A stretch of 64,000 nucleotides of DNA, taken from contig JAJVDF010000261.1 in NCBI GenBank assembly GCA_022410635.1, positions 1,538,281 through 1,602,280 on the forward strand. The letters are read 5' to 3'. Shown here piece after piece: positions 22,601-37,600 of the stretch (positions within the stretch are counted from its first letter, which is position 1; each line of letters begins with the position of its first letter). Origin of the DNA: Tretioscincus oriximinensis (lineage: Eukaryota; Chordata; Lepidosauria; Squamata; Gymnophthalmidae). A model generated the notes under the pieces. The model was not told the origin of the DNA. It saw only the letters and a list, made by a program, of their open reading frames with translations, and did no database searches. The translations under genes and the position numbers were made by a program.

Positions 22601-25600
22601 TATTATCACAAAGCACCAGTGTTATGGTCCTGTTAAAACTATGCAGGCATTTAAACACTAGTAAAAACTATAAAGGCAAGAATTGGCCTTATAAATTGCT
22701 TGTGGAATCGTTTTGATTGAAAGTAGATTGCAAAAATAGAATGGATCGATGGAGCAGCAGGCATTAAACAGACAGAGGGTACTTCAGGGGAAAGAAAACA
22801 TCCTCTCCCTATGCAAGCATTGTCCTTGTTTTTTAAACATAAAATTGAACTTTTTTTTGCTACACGCTCTGAGACCTTTAGGTACAGGGCAGGATATAAA
22901 TATAAATAAATAATGGCAGAATTCAATTTAAGTGAAACATATTTTTCTTCACCAAATGTACTGTATGACCTTGCTCACCAATGTTTTAGATCTAAGGCCA
23001 CTTTTTGAGGCACCAAGACTTTTAGTTGTGTCTTTCTTCCATGTAGTGCGCAATAATTAAATTATTAGTCTTCAGATTACATCATTCTCAAAATACAAAC
23101 AAATACAAGTCGAAAAGGAAAATAAAAAAAGGCCAACTATTTCAGACAGGTATTTGGAATGCCTCAAAAAGGACAATAAATATTAAGCCTTTTTTTGCCT
23201 AAAGCAGTGAAATAATTTGTTTTCCTCGGGATAGAGACCCTATTTGCTGCCCTACCTCAAGGCTATGTTGAGGTTTGAACAACAACAGCTGTTGCTTCTC
23301 TTGTTTCTTTTTTTCAATTTAGAAGCTCATTAGTCACAGCATTGAAATCACTCTCAGAAAAACACCCATAAAATAAATTCTAAATATGTGAAGAAAAAAC
23401 TAACCCCCTCCTATCTCCCTAAATATTTATCCTTCCAGGGAGGAAGGGTGGGTATAGTTTTTTTAAACGTTTTACTGCACAAGTGTTATGAAAAACACGT
23501 TACTTTTGGAAGGAAGAGTGCTGGGCAATGTATGTCCTTGGCTAAGTCAAGCTTTTTCACGTTATTTACTATCGAAGAGATAGGAAAATGTTTTTTCAAA
23601 GCAGGAAGCTGTGGATTAGACTCAGACTTCCTGTGATGATACTGACATGCTTAAGAATCTGTCCCATGTGGTGATGGGTTCCATAACGTACCCAGAAAAA
23701 AATTGTGCCTTTGTGTTCTATTGAAAAAGCCTTCCTTTCCAGAAAGACAAGATACTGCAAGAGGACGCCAGCCAGGGATAATGGAAGAATCAGCTAGCTG
23801 ACATGCATGGTATCAACTTCCTGGTAATTAAATTCATATTTCCAGCTACGTCTAGTCCGCAAGTTGCGGCCGCTTCTGGTCAGGGATGATCTGGCCACAG
23901 TGATCCACGCTCTGGTAACTTCCAGGTTGGACTATTGTAACACACTCTATATGGGGCTGCCCTTTAAAATGGTTCGGAAGCTGCAGCGGGTGCAGAATGC
24001 AGCCGCTAGACTGCTGATCGGAGCAGCTGGGTGGACACACATCACGCCGGTCCTGAAAGAACTGCACTGGCTGCCAATTTGCTACTGAGCCCAATTCAAG
24101 GTATTAACTCTAACCTTTAAAGCCTTACATAACTTGGGCCCCAAATATCTAAAGGAACGCCTTCTCCCATATGAGCCTGCTTGTGCCCTAAGATCTGCAG
24201 GGGAGGCCCTCCTGACTGTACCACCACCCGCAGTGGCAGAGAGGGTGGGAACCCGGAATAGGGCCTTCTCTGTGGCAGCCCCTAGACTATGGAATAGTCT
24301 CCCCCTTGAGGTGTGTCAATCACCATCTCTGTGCACTTTCAGAAAATGCTTAAAGACGCACCTCTTTGTCCTGGCCTTTGGCTAGAAGACTACTGTCTCC
24401 TCCCCATTTTTAGAAAAGGCTGTTTTTAATGTGTTAAAATGATGGTTTTATTGTTAACCGCCCTGAGGCCTACGGGTATAGGGCGGTATAAAAATGTAAA
24501 TAAATAAATAAATTCCACCAATGATCTCGCTGGCTCCATGCAGATTGTCCTGGTAGGTAGAGATTACTTAATCCACTGTAGCCCTATGATTCCAAGGACT
24601 TGCAAAGATTTAAACTCTGCTTTATCGAGGACCAGAAGTGGGTCTCTTACCACATTTTAAACTTACATTCTCACCTATGGTCCAGAAAGGAATGTAACAA
24701 ATCTATTGCAATCCAAATGATTCACTACTCCAAGCAGTAAGTTACTAATCACTTTAGAATGACTCACTTTTTTTAATAACAAATTCCATTCATCACCAAA
24801 AGCATCATTACAATTTATTAATCTCTAAAGCCACAAGGTAATTCAGTATGTTGCTGCGTTTTTGAATGTAAATTACTCTGAAAGTATGCTTTCAAGGCAC
24901 ATTAGCTAGCATAAATGATCATCATAAAAAAATGAATATACTTTTGGTTAATAAAGTAGGTCCTCCTATGGTTATACAGGGTATATAATTGACCCGCCAA
25001 CCCAGAAAAACAAGTTTCTAAACATAAATAGAACCTGCTATCAGTATTAATGCCTACTTTGAGGAACGGGATCCACAAACGAAATCCAGGTGAGCACTAT
25101 ATGATTCATCACCATATCTCTGAAAGAGTTGACCTTACCATTAGGACTACATCTGAATGTCAGGTGGAGGGTGTGGGAGGATAGTCTCAGCAAAAGATGA
25201 GTAGATGGTTGAAAAAAAGGTTACCTTAACCTTTAAAGGACATTTTAAGGGATAAATAATAACTCTTCTGAGGTATGTTTACAAGTGCACTCATATTTAT
25301 AATGATACAGTAGTCTGTAAAATTATAATCAGTGGCATTTTCCTAGTAGCATAATTGAATATTTTTTAAAATAAGACCAAAACAATATCTGTCCCATATT
25401 CAGCACCATTACAAAGTTATTTTGCAAGAGAAAAGTATTTCAGTTGCATCTAGACATTGCTCACTGATTCTGATATATTTGGGTATTTCAGAATAAAGTA
25501 CCCCAGAGTATACATAAATATTTAAACTTAGTTAAAACCAGTGATATGATGACACTGTCAAAGTCTGGTAAAAACAAATAAAATTGGACAACAAGGAAAC

Positions 25601-28600
25601 ATATTTGCACTACCAATAATCAAGATGTAATCTATGGTGTATACCGCTACTCAGTTTTATGTGAATCTATTGGATATAAGAAATGCCCTGTGTAGGACAT
25701 CTGGTATGCAGCCTATGGATACTAGGACTATAGAGATTATCAAGATACTAAACAACTACTCACACATATTAACCGAGTTTTCATATACAGCCCATCCTAT
25801 ACCTCTGAGTACTACATACATAGTTAACAGAAAAAGAAAAAGAAGGAGAATTGGTTTTTATACCTTGCATTTCTAAACACGATGATACTCAATAAAGGTA
25901 AAATAGCCTTCTGTTCTTCTCTTCAAAACAGACTCCTTGTAAAGTTGATGGAGCTCAGAGAGCTCCAAGGTCACCCAAACTGGCTTCCACGAAGGAGCGC
26001 AGAATCGAACTGAGAGACTTCCACATAAGAGTGTAACTCCAGGCAGGCATCAGTTTATGTTATTAATTGAAAGCAAAATAATTGAAGGACAAAAGAGAAT
26101 GGGACATCTAAGAATGAGACATGTCAAGGAAACAACAGCTCAGCTATATTTCAGAAAGCAGTAGAAATGGAAGTGGCCTGAATGCTATGGTCCACGGGGT
26201 TATGAAGAGTTGGACACTGACTGAAGGTCACTGAGCAATCATATTTAATAGATGATTTTATTACAAGTGTGTAAAATGCCATTGTGAATACATTACTACA
26301 CTTTTTTATGTGAGGGCCAGCTTTCCCAGAGTGTTTATTTATTTATCTGCATTTATATACCACTCTTATCCCCAAAGGTCTCAGGGTGGTTAAAAACAGA
26401 ATTAGCATATCAAAACCCTGGAGTCTGAGGAGAGGGGAGAGTAGTTTTTTAAAACTAAAGGCTAGTTTAAATAGACATTTTGTGGGAGGAGTATAGCCAA
26501 TCTGAATGCTTCATGAAGCATTCAGAATCATGTTCCGCACACCTTTACGTCATAAAGAAGTCATTAATATATCTGTAGTAATAGCAGTGGCAGACTAATT
26601 CCAACAATGAACTAAAGATGTACCACCTGCGGCTTCTTCCATTGGGCAATCAAATATTTCGCTTGGCGTGTTTTATATACACCTAGCCAACTAAGTGAAA
26701 ACTTTACCAGCAAATCTATCATTTCCTCCCCTAATGATTTTCTCATAAAATATTCTAATTTCTTACAAATTGCAGCAATAAAAATCAAGCCCTGCTGTTC
26801 TCTCCTCCCCTCCATACTTATAGAGGCTGCTTCTTCAATGATGTGTTAAATTAAAACCCCAGGCACCAGGAAAGCTTAATAGGAATCTTCCTTGTGTAAA
26901 AAATGTCGAAGAATTTTCAGGTTTGCTCTAATATACTGACCTTTTTGCTCCATTAAATAACTTACATTCTGGTCCCTGGTTTCTGCACGTATATTTTGGT
27001 AGTAAATTTCATAGATTGATGCTCCTCTTGTCAAAAAATACTCCCCTTGTCAGTTCAAACCCTTGTGCCCACCAGCTTCACCGCTAATAAGACTACAATT
27101 TCTTGGATCCTTTTATTAAAGATCTTTTTCTGAAGATTGGAGACTAGCAAATGTAATGCCAGTCTTCAGGCAGAATCTGTATTAGAGAAACTTCCATATT
27201 TTTGGGTTGGAAGCTCAGCAATTTCACATCTGTATTCTTTAGAAACTCTAGGATTAATACCAACTGATCCTGGTATTTGCTGGCATTTAGATAAGACATG
27301 TAAAAACCTCTTCTCTGGCTCAGCCGCAGGCACATGACCTCTGTCTTCATCAGTGAAAACAGAAGCAAATAATTCATTTAGCTCTCTGCAATCTCTGTGC
27401 CCTCTTTAATTATCTCTTTCTATTAATTTTCATCTAATGATCCAACAGCTTTTCCGACGGAATTGCTACTTCCAATGTATTTGAATAAGTCCTTTAAATT
27501 TTTTCCTGAGCTTTATAGGCTGTAATAATAACTTAGCATAATATGTTCCTGCAACATGCAACTACCAAAAGGAAACTTTTTGAGACCATTAAAGTATTCC
27601 TCATATGTAAGTCACAATGTCGGAATGTGGTCACCAGTATATTATTATAAAGATGATTCCACTAATTTCTCAGTCAGCAGGTAAACGTAACCCTGATAAT
27701 CTTGAGTAAGAGCCAAGGAAAGATTGCAAGCTTTGTCAAAATAGTTCCACGTTCAAACAACAAACTTGCTGGGCAACAGGGTCTCCGACCTCAGATGCAC
27801 AAGCTGCCAACTTTCCAAATTGAATTTGTCAGCATTGACAGATTAGTCATCCATGCAAAGAGGGGGGGGGGGGTTGCGTGCGAAAGGACTGATGCGGAAC
27901 AGGCTTGACGGGACTTCAGCTTTAAAAAAAACTTGGAAGACACCGACATCCTCAGGCCTGAAGAACTATTAATGGGAAATGTTCTGCTTCAACAGTAGCT
28001 CTTGTGCTGCATTTTTAATCTTCTCTCTGAAAGGCTACTGAGCAAACAAAAAGGTAGCTCCACAGGCAAGTCACAAAATAAGTATAAGAAATTTATAAGT
28101 TAATTTAAAATCTATAAAATAAAAAGTTCATCATTAGATTATTCTGAGCAAAGGGTGGGTAGGCATCCATAGAAAATGCTTCTGATTTTAAGCAAGGTAA
28201 CAGCATCTCACCCCTTCCACTTTATCTTGCATCATGTCATTAAGAGTATGCATACTTGTAACATACCAAAATATGTTTAAGAAGGATTAATAATATTTTT
28301 TTAAAAAAGTAGTAGAACAGGGCACAGGTTTATAAGCTATTACCTGCCCTGAGTTCTTTGGGTATTGGGGGTGGATGGACGAGGGATGAATAGAAAAAAA
28401 TAAACAAATTAATTTATAAAATAAAACTGAATAATAAATCATTGGTTTCAAAGTTCTCCCAGAGCACCATAAAGCCAAGTTTGTTCCATAGATGCAGAAA
28501 GCACCACAGTAGCAACCAACAGGCGAGAATGTAAGAGTTAAGCAAATCCACAAGAAGATGGATCTTTCTGAACACAACTAGAAAACCCTGAACAGATCTC

Positions 28601-31600
28601 AGGAGGTTTGGGACACTTTAAAATTTAAGAAACACACTAGCGTAAAACAAGTCTCATTCTAACTGAATATTTATTTCTTTGATCTCATAAGAACACAAGA
28701 GCTCTGCTGTATTGGGCCTCTATCCATCAAGTCAAACGTTCTATCTTACACTGTGGGCAATCAATTTCATCTAGGCACTCTCAAGCAGAAGTAGAGATAA
28801 ACTTCACCTGTTCTCAACTCTCTGCAAATTGTTTTTGAGGAATACTGCCTGTTGCTCCATCCGGGAGGTAGTATCAAGAGAACCATCCTAGCAACCATTG
28901 ATGCACTTGGTTGCATTACATGGTTGGTAACCATTACATCTTCTGGAAGTAAATGCTATAAATCAATGATCCACTGATTAAAACAATACTTTCCCTTGTC
29001 TGCCCTAACTCTTCTGCCCATCTGAGTGTCGTCAGATCCTTAAGTTTTAATTTTCACCTTCTTCCCTGCACACTTGTGTTCTTCACCCACTCCTTCAATA
29101 CAGCCCCAAATCCCCACAGCCCTTCCTTCATTCTACATCCCTTTCATCATCATCCCCACATACACCTTATGTACCCAGGAAGCATTTGACACAGATAAGC
29201 CACTCACAGCAAGACCCTGAGACAACTCAAGGCCTCAGTCATTGATGCAGGTGCAGTGGCATTCTTACCACAATTGCAGGGAAAGCATTTGCTGATTGGT
29301 GGGAAGTGAGTGTGTTTGCTAATTTTACCTTTTGTATGGGGTGCTGACCGGGGTTTGTGTCTGACAGCAGAATTGGTTTGCTGGGATTATGAACACAATC
29401 ACACACTCATAGTTTCTGCCTTGGAACAAAAGCTCCAGCCAATGACAACACTGTTTTGCGGCACTCAGCCTGCCACCACACCATTTATGTAAGGAATGGT
29501 TATTGTACATTTTTAAAATGCTCAGTTCTTTTGTTAAGGATCTACTTATTGACAAAGACCCAGTTTGGTGTGATGGTTAGAGTGCTGGACTCTTATCTGG
29601 AAGTCTCCCAGTTTGATTCCACACTCCTTCAGGAAGCCAACTGGGCCAGTCTTAGTTCTTTAGAACTCTCAGCCCCGCCTACTTGTCTGTTGTGGAGCAA
29701 GTATCAAAAGCTATGTGAGCTGACCTTTGCTGAAAGGGGTGTTATAAAGTAGTAGTAGTAGTATCGTAGTAATAGTAGTAGTAATAGCAGTAGTAATAGT
29801 AAAAAATAATCTTGCTTTTTTTTCAACCTATGACCAATCCAAAGATATGCGCAAACATGTTCCTCTGTTGCCACAATTATGCCAATAGTCCAATAGTCCT
29901 GCACATACTGTAAATGTAAACTGACATGATGAACAGTATCATCGTCCTATCAATTTCACTGCATTTTTTTAATCCTGTTGTTTTTAATCCAGCAAATTCT
30001 TCAAACCTTTGCTTTTAAACTACTCCTGCTATTCCTATAGCCATTCCCCAAAGTCCTGATAAGTATTTGATATTTTCATCTCCTGTACAAATGATCAACT
30101 TGTAAATTTCTCCTTCTATTCCCTTGCAACCTTATAATTTATGACTTATTAAACTTTCAAATGAATTATTGGGAGCTGTAATTGCTGTTTTAATTTATCT
30201 CTTGATTAACATAACTGAGCACGTTTCTAATTTGTAACCACTTAGCTCTTTCCAACATTATACTTATTTCTTCATTGGAGATCACCTCACTATTGGGAAG
30301 TTAGTACCCTTTTAATCTCAATAAATTACATATTTTGTCTTAACTGGTTGATATTCTTTCTGTGTACAGAATGATTTGGGTCTCTTTTTTTCCACACTAC
30401 AATGTGGACTAGGGAGGCTTTGCCCACGTTAGCATACTAGATATAGTGCAGACAAATCTTGCCTATCAAAATCATTATCTACGACAGGATACCAACAGGT
30501 CTGTTAAACTATGGATGAACTAGCGGCCTCTGGGATAGAACAGGGAGCCATGCAGAAGTGTGCATGTCTTCCAGTTTAGCAGAAGAACCTATTTTGAAAG
30601 CACATCTGCAACTTGAAAAACAGTTGAGAGTTAGTCATTTGCATTTGACTGAAAAACAGTCCAAGCAATTAGTAAGGCCAGAGCATTCACATTGCTTGTG
30701 TAAACTGCATTTAACAACCCAAAGTCATTCCTATGCCCTGGAAAAATTCCTGTAAGAAATGTGAAGGCTATATTCTAGTCTGTGTTCTTCATATAACATG
30801 ACATGTTTTCATTCAATTACAGTGAACAACCAAGCATGTAGAACATAGGAAGAATAGAATATAGCCTTTCACACTTCCTGCTTCTGAGCTAAGAGTAAAA
30901 ATGTTTTTACTTGGAGGAGTGTGAAAGATAAGAAATATACCCCAAGCCATTAGATGAGAATGGTTCTCGACAACTTATTCTTTGAAGTGCAAAAAAGTCT
31001 TTTACTAGCTTTACATGAACAGATAGAATGACTTATATCTAATATCGAAAGGAGACCCAACAAAGTAAAGATTTGACAAATGGTAACTGATATTGTAAAG
31101 AATAAGGTAAACAGAATAAAAGATACTGAAACAACTGCCCATATTTTTGCACTATAAGATGCACCTGACCACCTAGGGTTTAGAGGAGGAAAATAAGAAA
31201 AAATATTCTGAACCAAGTGGTTTTATTTATTTTATTTTATTGTCACCAGATGCCAGCAAAGAGCTGGTGAAGAAAATACGAATATATTGTCTATTGTTTT
31301 TTAATGCAATGACAAGATCTGGCCAGAAGTGGCAGCAAATTCAATGACAGTCAATGAATAATAACACAGTTTTTGAATGCAATGACAAAATCTGCCAGGG
31401 GTGGTAGCAAATTCCTATTCCCTGTTTGGACACTGATTTCCCTTTCAACCTAATTGTGCAGTGGTCAAGGTCTGACTTTTTAAAATGTTGATAGTATGCC
31501 TACCAGACCCCTACAAGCTCTATTCCAGCTAGGCATCATGATTATCAGACATAAAGAAACTTTTCTTAATAAACAAAATTTGTTTTCAAAAGAAACTTAC

Positions 31601-34600
31601 CAACACAACCCTTTATTCATCACACTTCACCTCATAGAACGCTCATCTGTTCTCATGCCCCTTTTTCACTCAACTCTGTATATACAGCCCTTCCCTTCCG
31701 CTAGCAGGTTGAAATTTAAAGGAACAAAATCCAATTTTACCAGCTTCATTACATCCAACAGGGCTGATATCCTTAATGAAGCTTCCACCTGCAGTCAATA
31801 TAACCTGTTTTTCCATTATAGTCAAAGGCTTAATCTACAGTGATTCTAAAGAACTGTTCTAAATAAAGTCTCTGTATGTAGGATGATCATTCATCATCAT
31901 TTATCTGAGGATCTGCTAGCAGCCAATATAGTTTGGTTTTCTTTTTGATAAGAGATCAATGTTTTTGCTTTCTAGGCTCCTGAATGCCAAAACACTGAAG
32001 TAATCTTTCAAGCTACCTACCTTCCTTGAAATTTGCGTTCTTCTGCCTCACCAGAACTCTGAAGTTTTCTGCAGGATTTACACTTCCAACCTGTAAAAGC
32101 AAACCGTTCATGATTTTATTTTTCATATCCAGCACTCACTTCCTCCTTCCCCATCACATTTTAAAAAGAAGCTCAATTGTTTCTTCCCCTCGTGAAATCT
32201 TAGTCTGTGCATATGTGTAACAAAAGTATGTTGTCATAATATAAATATCAAAATCATAATGTGATCCGAATATAGCATGAGAAGCTTTTAATAGTACCTA
32301 TTCTCTTAAACATATTGTGGTAATAAACAAAAACTACCAGTCATAATATATTGATGATAATGATAATAATAATGATAATAACAATGATAATGATAACAAT
32401 ATCAGTAATAAAGAACATAAAAAAGTAAATCATTTTAAAATAGTAAAATATACTGTATTGAAACAGTCACATAACCACAATAAAGAGATGGAAAAACTGC
32501 TTCAACAGAAGATTAGAATGTTCACATACATTGAGAAAGAAGGAAAGAAAGGGAGAAAATTGGTTCCAGTTACTGAAACTTTAATGATATTGGCTATCAG
32601 CTGTTGCATTTATACAGGCTTGAATATTTTCTCTGCTTTAGCCAAAACCCCTTTTGGCTAAAGCTACTGCAAATAGCTATCAAGTCTCAGTTTAAATATC
32701 TGCCTAGCCTTTTAGCATCCATATTGCCAGCTGCATTCCTGTCCAACCACTTTGTCTCTGTGGTAACCTGGTTAACATTGCTCCAATCACTTTGTCTCCA
32801 TGGTAACCAATCCTTTGCTTCTTGAGCCCTGAGGAATGGAATCCAGCATATGGAATTTCCAAGAGCAAATGGTTAAAAGGATAGCAGCTGCTTTTTCTGT
32901 TTGAGACATGAACTCATTATCAAGACTAGAGAAGGCTGGGAGATTTTTTTATCACCTGATTGCTTGTAACTCCGCCTCTTCTGGGAAGTTTTAAAAGAGT
33001 TTGCAACCAGCAATCTGGGTGACTTCCACTTCCTGTTCCCTGGAGTAAACCATGGTTCACCAGAGTTCCTTTGTCTCAGTGGTTATTTCTAGCCTCTGGC
33101 TTCTAAACATTCTGCTTTTCATCTGCTATCTTTCTAGATCACAATCACAGCTGGCTTAATTGTCTCCTTAAAGGAGATGTGGAAGAGAGAACCAGGATCT
33201 GGTTCATCTCTTCAATAAACTACTGAAGTTTTGCACAATCTTCGTTATCATTGCAACTACTCAAAACAGTATAAAAGGAACAGGTCACAAAGGTTAAACA
33301 TAAACAGTAAAGAAAATAGTGCATTGTGATAGTCAATTCTCAAAATATAGATTGAAACACCATTCTATACTCTCTTGCACCTACAAGAAACTATCCTAAA
33401 CCAGTACTTTAATGGCTATTATTTCCCAGGAGGTAGAAATGTGACAATAGAACTACAAAATAGAGTCTTGCAAGTAACAAATTAGAGGTGTATCCAGCAT
33501 CATATTATGCTCAACCTACTGAAGGAATTGCTTGTGACAGTACTGGAAACCATTTTTACTGATGTCCACTTGTTTCAAGACCAACAGACTAATAAGATGA
33601 GCCCTACCCATCTAATCCAGCATCCTGTCTCATATAGTGCCCCATCAATTGCTTTGAACATCTCAAACAGAAGATAAATATAGAAACTTCACCTGCTTTC
33701 AACTGTCAGTACATGGCTTTTAAAGAAATTGTATCTGGAGGCAGTATTTAGACATCCATTCTAGAAGCCATCAAAATTTAAAATACTCATTTTCCAAATA
33801 AAAAAAAGTTTTACACATCATAAGAACATAAGAACATAAGAAGAGCCATACTGGATGAAGCCACAGCCCATCGAGTCCAGCATTCTGTGTTACACAGAGG
33901 CCCACCAGATGCACCTGGGCAGTCCGAACAAAGGAAAGCAAAATATGCACCTGTTCATGACTCCCTGCAAATGGTATTTCAAGAGTCCTGCCTGTTGCTC
34001 CATCCCGGAGGCTACATCCAGACAACTATCTTAGTATCCATTTATACCCTTAGTGTCCATAAACCTCATCATCATCATCACATAAGCATACATTACAAAC
34101 ACAGTTGCATGCACCACCCAGAGGATGGTATATCAGTAAAAGAAGCCAACCTTATCACAGCACTTGCTCTTATTTTATTTCCGTTTTTCTATTCTTTTTA
34201 AAACAAAAAACAAAATTATGTCCCCAGATGATCTTGGCTCAGAGGTAGAACAATTTTAATACATCTAGGCTCAGCTCTGACATTTCCATCTAAAAGGTAA
34301 GGAAGTAAGTGATCCAAACAAAATCTGCCTCAAACCAAGGAAAGCAGATGATAGGGATAAGGTAGTTCAGTGATCTGACACTGAATAAAGCAGCTTCCTG
34401 TATCCTAATGAGCTCACTTGATTTTAGTCCTAAATAGATATTCAGAAACAAAAAGCAATGTATCCTAACGAGCAGTAAAATCAGAAAAAAAGTGTACAAG
34501 ATAGTATGAAAGAGGTTCAAATTTTTCAAATTGTAATTAACATTATAGTATGGCAAAGCTTGGCACTCTGCCTATATAGAGAGTATAATGTATCAGATAA

Positions 34601-37600
34601 CAATAACAAAAGACTGGAATTTTCTGTGGGATGACGTTAACTCTTTACCATTGGCTATCCTTGATCTTAGGTGATAAATAATTATCTTTTCTTTCATGTA
34701 TATATGTGTGTGAGGCAGTTTATTACCTTGTTTTTTTTAATGCTGCTATCATTAGAATTCTATTGAATAAAACTTTTCAAAGTTGCAATTAACTCTTCTG
34801 TAGGAAAAATGAAATCTGCAGGGAACATGCCCAGTCCTTTTGCTTGACATACAATAATTGGATCCCCCAAATCAATATCCTACATAACATTCTTATAAAT
34901 CAAACAAATTGTAAGAAAATCCAGAAGTTAGATTTGCATAGCTAGATCAGCCCTCCAAAACTTTCATCTGAGTTGCATAGGGTGGTCCAACTTGATTGCT
35001 AATTACTTTGAATTAAATGAGAACTGGCCACTCATTGCAAGAAAAGAAACCTCTACTAATGTGCAGAGCTGGGAAAGATCAATGGAGTTTTTCTTTCTTC
35101 AAATGACTTGCTCTGAGATGCCAGTTCCCCATGGAAGTCGATGTAGATGTTAAGTAGGTTGATGAACCCAATGCAACCCAGTAGAAGAAATCCACTCAAT
35201 AGTGTGAAAACAGGACATGTAAACAGTGGTAGATCACAATTTCTTAACCATATACAAAAGTTAAAACATAATGTTGAAACCATTTAAATCAAGTTACAAT
35301 CTTTCTGGAAGCACTGCAGCGCCGAAGGCTCTGTGATTGGATAATGTTTGGTCACATCTCAGGGCCTAGAGTCATGTCATCAGCATTCTAAAGCCAGGGT
35401 CAGGTCCGCAATGGTTGCCATGGAACCTGGTCCAGCATAGCAACAGGAACAGGAAAGGAACAACACAGGAAGTTGGAAGGAGGAAAAAGAGTAAGCTAGT
35501 CACACTGCATTGAACTCAGGCAATGGGCATATTTCCCTAGTATACAATAAAAAAGTAAACAAGGTTAGGAAATCTAAAATGAAGTTGCATTTCAGGGAAA
35601 CTGACTTTGAAGTTCAGTAATAGGACATAATGTGCACTGAACAAGCAAAAGCAGTACCCAAAATTCATTTGATTGCAATTTAAATGCACCTCGACATCAG
35701 CTGCTTAGGAATTATTTTATTTATTTTGATTCTGCAAATTTCTACACCACTGCTAAACCTCTTCTAAGGCTTCGGTGAGCAACTAAATTGCTACTGTTCC
35801 CATATTAAGAGCTTCTATTCTTAGATCAAAGGACATACTCAGTGAGAAAAGCAGCAATGAATAATATGTGATACTGAAAATCAGCCTTTGCCAAGCCATC
35901 CATCATTGGCAGGTATCATCAAATCAAATCAAATCAAAAATCTTTATTGATTAGTCAACAGACCATATCAAATCAAAAGCAGCCCTTTAAATTAAATATA
36001 TAAAATATAAAATATACAATATAATATATATAATATAAAACATGATTAAAACTCAGTGACAAACTCAATTTCCCTGAGAATCCCTGGCAGCAAGATGATT
36101 TGCCCGTCTTTTGAAAGCGTATTTGATGTACAGGGCCGTACCCATAACCCTGTGTTTGTGCTGTCCTTGCAAGAGCCAGTGAGCTTTAGCTAAGTCGGTT
36201 TCTGCATTACAGTCTGTCAGAAGGGGGAGTAGGTAACGGGCTCNGAGTTAATTGTATAGTGGACATTAAAGAAGAAAGTGTGTAGTAGTCTCTATTCTAT
36301 TAGACCCACAAGGGCATAGACGCTTACTGTATGTGATGTTTTGATGTCTGCCCAGCTTGAACATAATGTCCAATTGGTCAAATCTGGCTTTGGTATATAA
36401 CTTCCTCAATGTGTAAGGTAACTCCATTGCTAAGTAGTTTTCCAGATTAACTTGCTGTTTGAATTGGGCAAGATACGGCAAGGAGCGAGCTTGTGCTATA
36501 GATGCCAAGTCATGAATTACTACTCCAGTGTGTCCCAGATTAATGTTTACACTCTTTGATGGGACTATTGGTTTGAGTATTTATTTGCAGTTCAGTTTGC
36601 AGCTGCCGCTGTAATTGTAGACAAAATGGCTGAGGTGAATAAAATGAAAAAAGTAACAAAATGAAAGTGTACTTAAATTTAAAATAAAAAATATCAAAAT
36701 TTAGGGTCTTTATAAAAAATTATTTCAGACACTCTGATATATTGGCCTTAGCTGGCATCCTTACCCTTGATTTATTTTTGTTTAACTTAAAATAAAAATA
36801 GCTTACTTTTGTGATATTGCCTTCAGCAAGACTTTCAATCTTGAAGTTAGCTTCTTGATCTTCTGTTTTTGCCATTTTACTATTGAGCCCATCTTCATTA
36901 CTAGAAGCAGAGGAGACAAAAATGTCTGTTACAAACTCAATATTCACCCAAAAGGTAACTCTTTAAGTGTTTCTAACCCTAACAGTCTATGAATCTACTC
37001 TTTCAAGAAGTAAGAGACAATCTATACGAAAAATATATGAATACTGCAAAGCCACGTTTAGGAGCAACAGACAAAAAACTGTTAAGCTCCCCAAAATTCT
37101 ACTTATATTGAATTAATATGATGAGACAGAGTAAAAAATTCAATCTAATCCTATAAAATGGTTCATCCGATGTTGTCTCTTGCATTTGAAAATTAATTAG
37201 AGTACTATTATTGCTATAATTTTATTAATATGACAGTTTGGAATTTGTGTGTGGGCATAACAGCATGTGTTCCCCTACACACATACGCACACCCACATCT
37301 GGTATTTTGTATTCCTATTAGTTTCCTTTTCAATTATTAAACTGGCATAAGAGGTGATGGAAATTTAATGTTTGAAAAATAAATTTATTCACCCATCAAA
37401 ATGTTGTTTGCTACTCTACATCTTGAAATTGATCATTATTACATGCCTTCATATACTGAAATATTAGATGTCCCCTAACCTATGACTTTGATTAACACTT
37501 GAAAAACTGACTTCCAACTCTCAATACTCACTAGAGAAATCCTAATTATCTATACCTCACTGGACAGCTTCATACATCATTTGGAACAGCTTTCTAAGCT

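Larger units (their letters stand above)
22575..32020 (-). other. XRCC5 intron 16 (largest)
   Basis: 9.4-kb intron with L2, BovB, CR1, SINE and R1 pieces, listed separately. 24,515-25,830, 27,560-28,680, 29,815-31,290 and 31,420-32,020 contain no gene, splice pattern or repeat that I recognise. Confidence 0.8.
32091..36806 (-). other. XRCC5 intron 15
   Basis: 4.7-kb intron holding R1, SINE, LINE and LTR-like pieces, listed separately. 34,420-35,900 shows nothing identifiable. Confidence 0.8.

Noticed and set aside
27861..27874. G-run (about 12 G) as a regulatory quadruplex
   Set aside because: A single homopolymer in repeat-poor intron sequence; more likely a slippage run, and its length may be a sequencing error.
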